From contig CAMYZY010000005.1 of NCBI GenBank assembly GCA_947304075.1, positions 1 to 21,300 of the forward strand: 21,300 nt of DNA, given 5' to 3'. A program made the position numbers and the translations under genes. Below the pieces are notes generated by a model. It was not told where the DNA came from and did no database searches. It worked only from the letters and a program-made list of their open reading frames with translations. The stretch is from an uncultured Candidatus Saccharibacteria bacterium (GTDB lineage Bacteria > Patescibacteriota > Saccharimonadia > Saccharimonadales > Saccharimonadaceae). Of the stretch, positions 20,332-21,300 are shown in pieces (the first letter of the stretch is position 1; each line of letters opens with the position of its first letter).

Positions 20332-21300
20332 ATGCTAAAAATAAAATCAGATGTTGTCTTGCTTGGAAGCTTTTTGGCGGCAACATTAATTTGTGGTAAC
20401 ATTTTAGCATCTCCTACACTTCATGCTGATGATTCTTACACTACCACCACTACTATTAGGGTCCCTATTTCTTGTACGATGAAAGGTACCGGTATGGGTA
20501 CTCACAGTGCCCAGATTCCAAACGGCGTAGATTCCCGTGGCGCCAGCTATTATCCAAATGGCATCGGCGTAACCACGCTCAAAGTCTATTGCAACGACGA
20601 AGAAGGTTTTTCTGTCTATGCAGTCGGCTATAGTGACAATACTATCGGCAATACTTATCTTCGCGACATTAATCTAGGTAATACTCAAGACATCCTTACT
20701 GGCACCACTTTTTCTGGTGCCAATTCCAATTGGGCCATGAAAATTGGCGTGACCGCCGGTACTTATACGCCCATCATTGCCGGAAGCTCTAGCGACAGCG
20801 AAAGGCAATCCGGCGATACTGATTTTAGCAATTGGGCCGCCGTACCATCTGCCTACACTAGAGTAGCTTACCGCAACGCCGGCACCGATATAGACGGTGG
20901 CAGTGTCTATGCCGAAGGCTCTTCCATCACCACGACCTACGCCGCCTACATCAGCCCCACTCAGAAATCCGGCGTCTATCTCGGCCAAGTCAAATATACT
21001 CTCGTCCACCCATCTAGCAACCAACCCGCTCAACCCCAACCATCTACACCTGGCTATATCAACTACTATGCCAATGCCAATACCGCAGAGGGAACGATGG
21101 GTAGACAATCAGCTACCGATGGTAACCCTGTAAAATTATTTGCTTCAAACTTTAGCCGAGATGGTTATGGCTTTGCTGGTTGGTCTGATGCTTATGATTA
21201 CGCTACTAACGCTAATGCTAACTTTTATGGGCCGAACGAGGAAATTACTGTGCCTACTGGCACTACAGCTAATGGTTTATGTCTTTATGCAGTTTGGGTT
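20332..21300 (+). CDS. Secreted surface protein with InlB/Listeria-Bacteroides-type repeat (3' end outside window)
   Basis: An open frame of 323 codons runs from the ATG at 20332 to the last base without a stop. The start has AAAGGGA upstream. The N-terminus is a signal peptide (VVLLGSFLAATLICGNILAS, cleavage probably after LHA near residue 31). Residues 32-235 are Thr/Ser/Gly/Tyr-rich and probably beta-structured, with two cysteines and no family I recognise. From about residue 243 the sequence matches an InlB B-repeat (Flg_new) unit: INYYANANTAEGTMGRQSA, GYGFAGWSD, FYGPNEEITVPTGT and LYAVWV. Such repeats are found in surface and adhesion proteins. More repeats or an anchor may follow outside the window. 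A role in attachment to other cells is inference. Confidence 0.85.
   Translation, partial: MLKIKSDVVLLGSFLAATLICGNILASPTLHADDSYTTTTTIRVPISCTMKGTGMGTHSAQIPNGVDSRGASYYPNGIGVTTLKVYCNDEEGFSVYAVGYSDNTIGNTYLRDINLGNTQDILTGTTFSGANSNWAMKIGVTAGTYTPIIAGSSSDSERQSGDTDFSNWAAVPSAYTRVAYRNAGTDIDGGSVYAEGSSITTTYAAYISPTQKSGVYLGQVKYTLVHPSSNQPAQPQPSTPGYINYYANANTAEGTMGRQSATDGNPVKLFASNFSRDGYGFAGWSDAYDYATNANANFYGPNEEITVPTGTTANGLCLYAVWV

Noticed and set aside
1..21300. CRISPR array, insertion sequence, prophage or integrated plasmid
   Set aside because: I saw no regularly spaced direct repeats, transposase, integrase or phage structural genes. The only repeats are the in-gene palindromic elements and isolated hairpins.

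Overview
The window reads as a piece of a small-genome bacterial chromosome from the Candidate Phyla Radiation (Patescibacteria), most likely Saccharibacteria (TM7). This placement is inferred from gene content and style; no phylogenetic test was possible. Signs are tightly packed or overlapping genes, AT-rich sequence, TGA used as a normal stop, extended -10 boxes (TGnTATAAT) set so close to start codons that several genes look leaderless, a primase without zinc ligands, and a surface protein with an actinobacterial-type cutinase domain. No stretch over 300 bases lacks a gene.

Layout. 1-1739 (+): 3' end of argS, then orn and a small YjbR-like gene, overlapping or nearly so. 1732-2821 (-): mscL and an unknown single-span membrane protein. 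2816-2845: a perfect 30-bp palindrome that appears to be a symmetrical divergent promoter for the membrane-protein/mscL pair and dnaG. 2840-7691 (+): dnaG, rpoD, a VirB2/TrbC-like small membrane protein, a diacylglycerol-kinase-family lipid kinase and a zeta-toxin-like P-loop kinase. 7675-7841: a 167-bp imperfect palindrome joining the ends of two convergent genes. 7840-8652 (-): an APH-family kinase, divergent through a second mirrored promoter from 8741-12157 (+): a CoaE-like kinase, a membrane-anchored unknown protein and polA. 12260-13243: RhuM-Fic fusion. 13371-15110: secreted cutinase-vWA protein. 15124-15561 (-): protein with an NrdD-like tail motif. 15773-17871 (+): PF00882-like hydrolase, mutM, holA-like. 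17889-18137 (-): rpsT. 18300-20090 (+): proline-rich protein with a degenerate DHH-like domain. 20132-20208: tRNA-Asp(GTC). 20332-21300: start of a secreted protein with an InlB/Listeria-Bacteroides-type repeat, cut by the window end.

Most of the window is information processing (argS, orn, dnaG, rpoD, polA, mutM, holA, rpsT, tRNA-Asp), mixed with envelope and surface functions that would suit an epibiont (MscL, pilin-like protein, cutinase-vWA, InlB-repeat protein).

The most unusual signal is a family of GC-rich palindromic elements of about 116-124 bp inserted in frame inside protein-coding genes: argS (degenerate), orn, the lipid kinase and polA. Three copies share a core, and each has outer arms that are complementary within that copy but unrelated between copies. 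One copy is read in a different frame. This resembles in concept the Rickettsia palindromic elements and may be an undescribed coding-sequence-invading repeat of this lineage.
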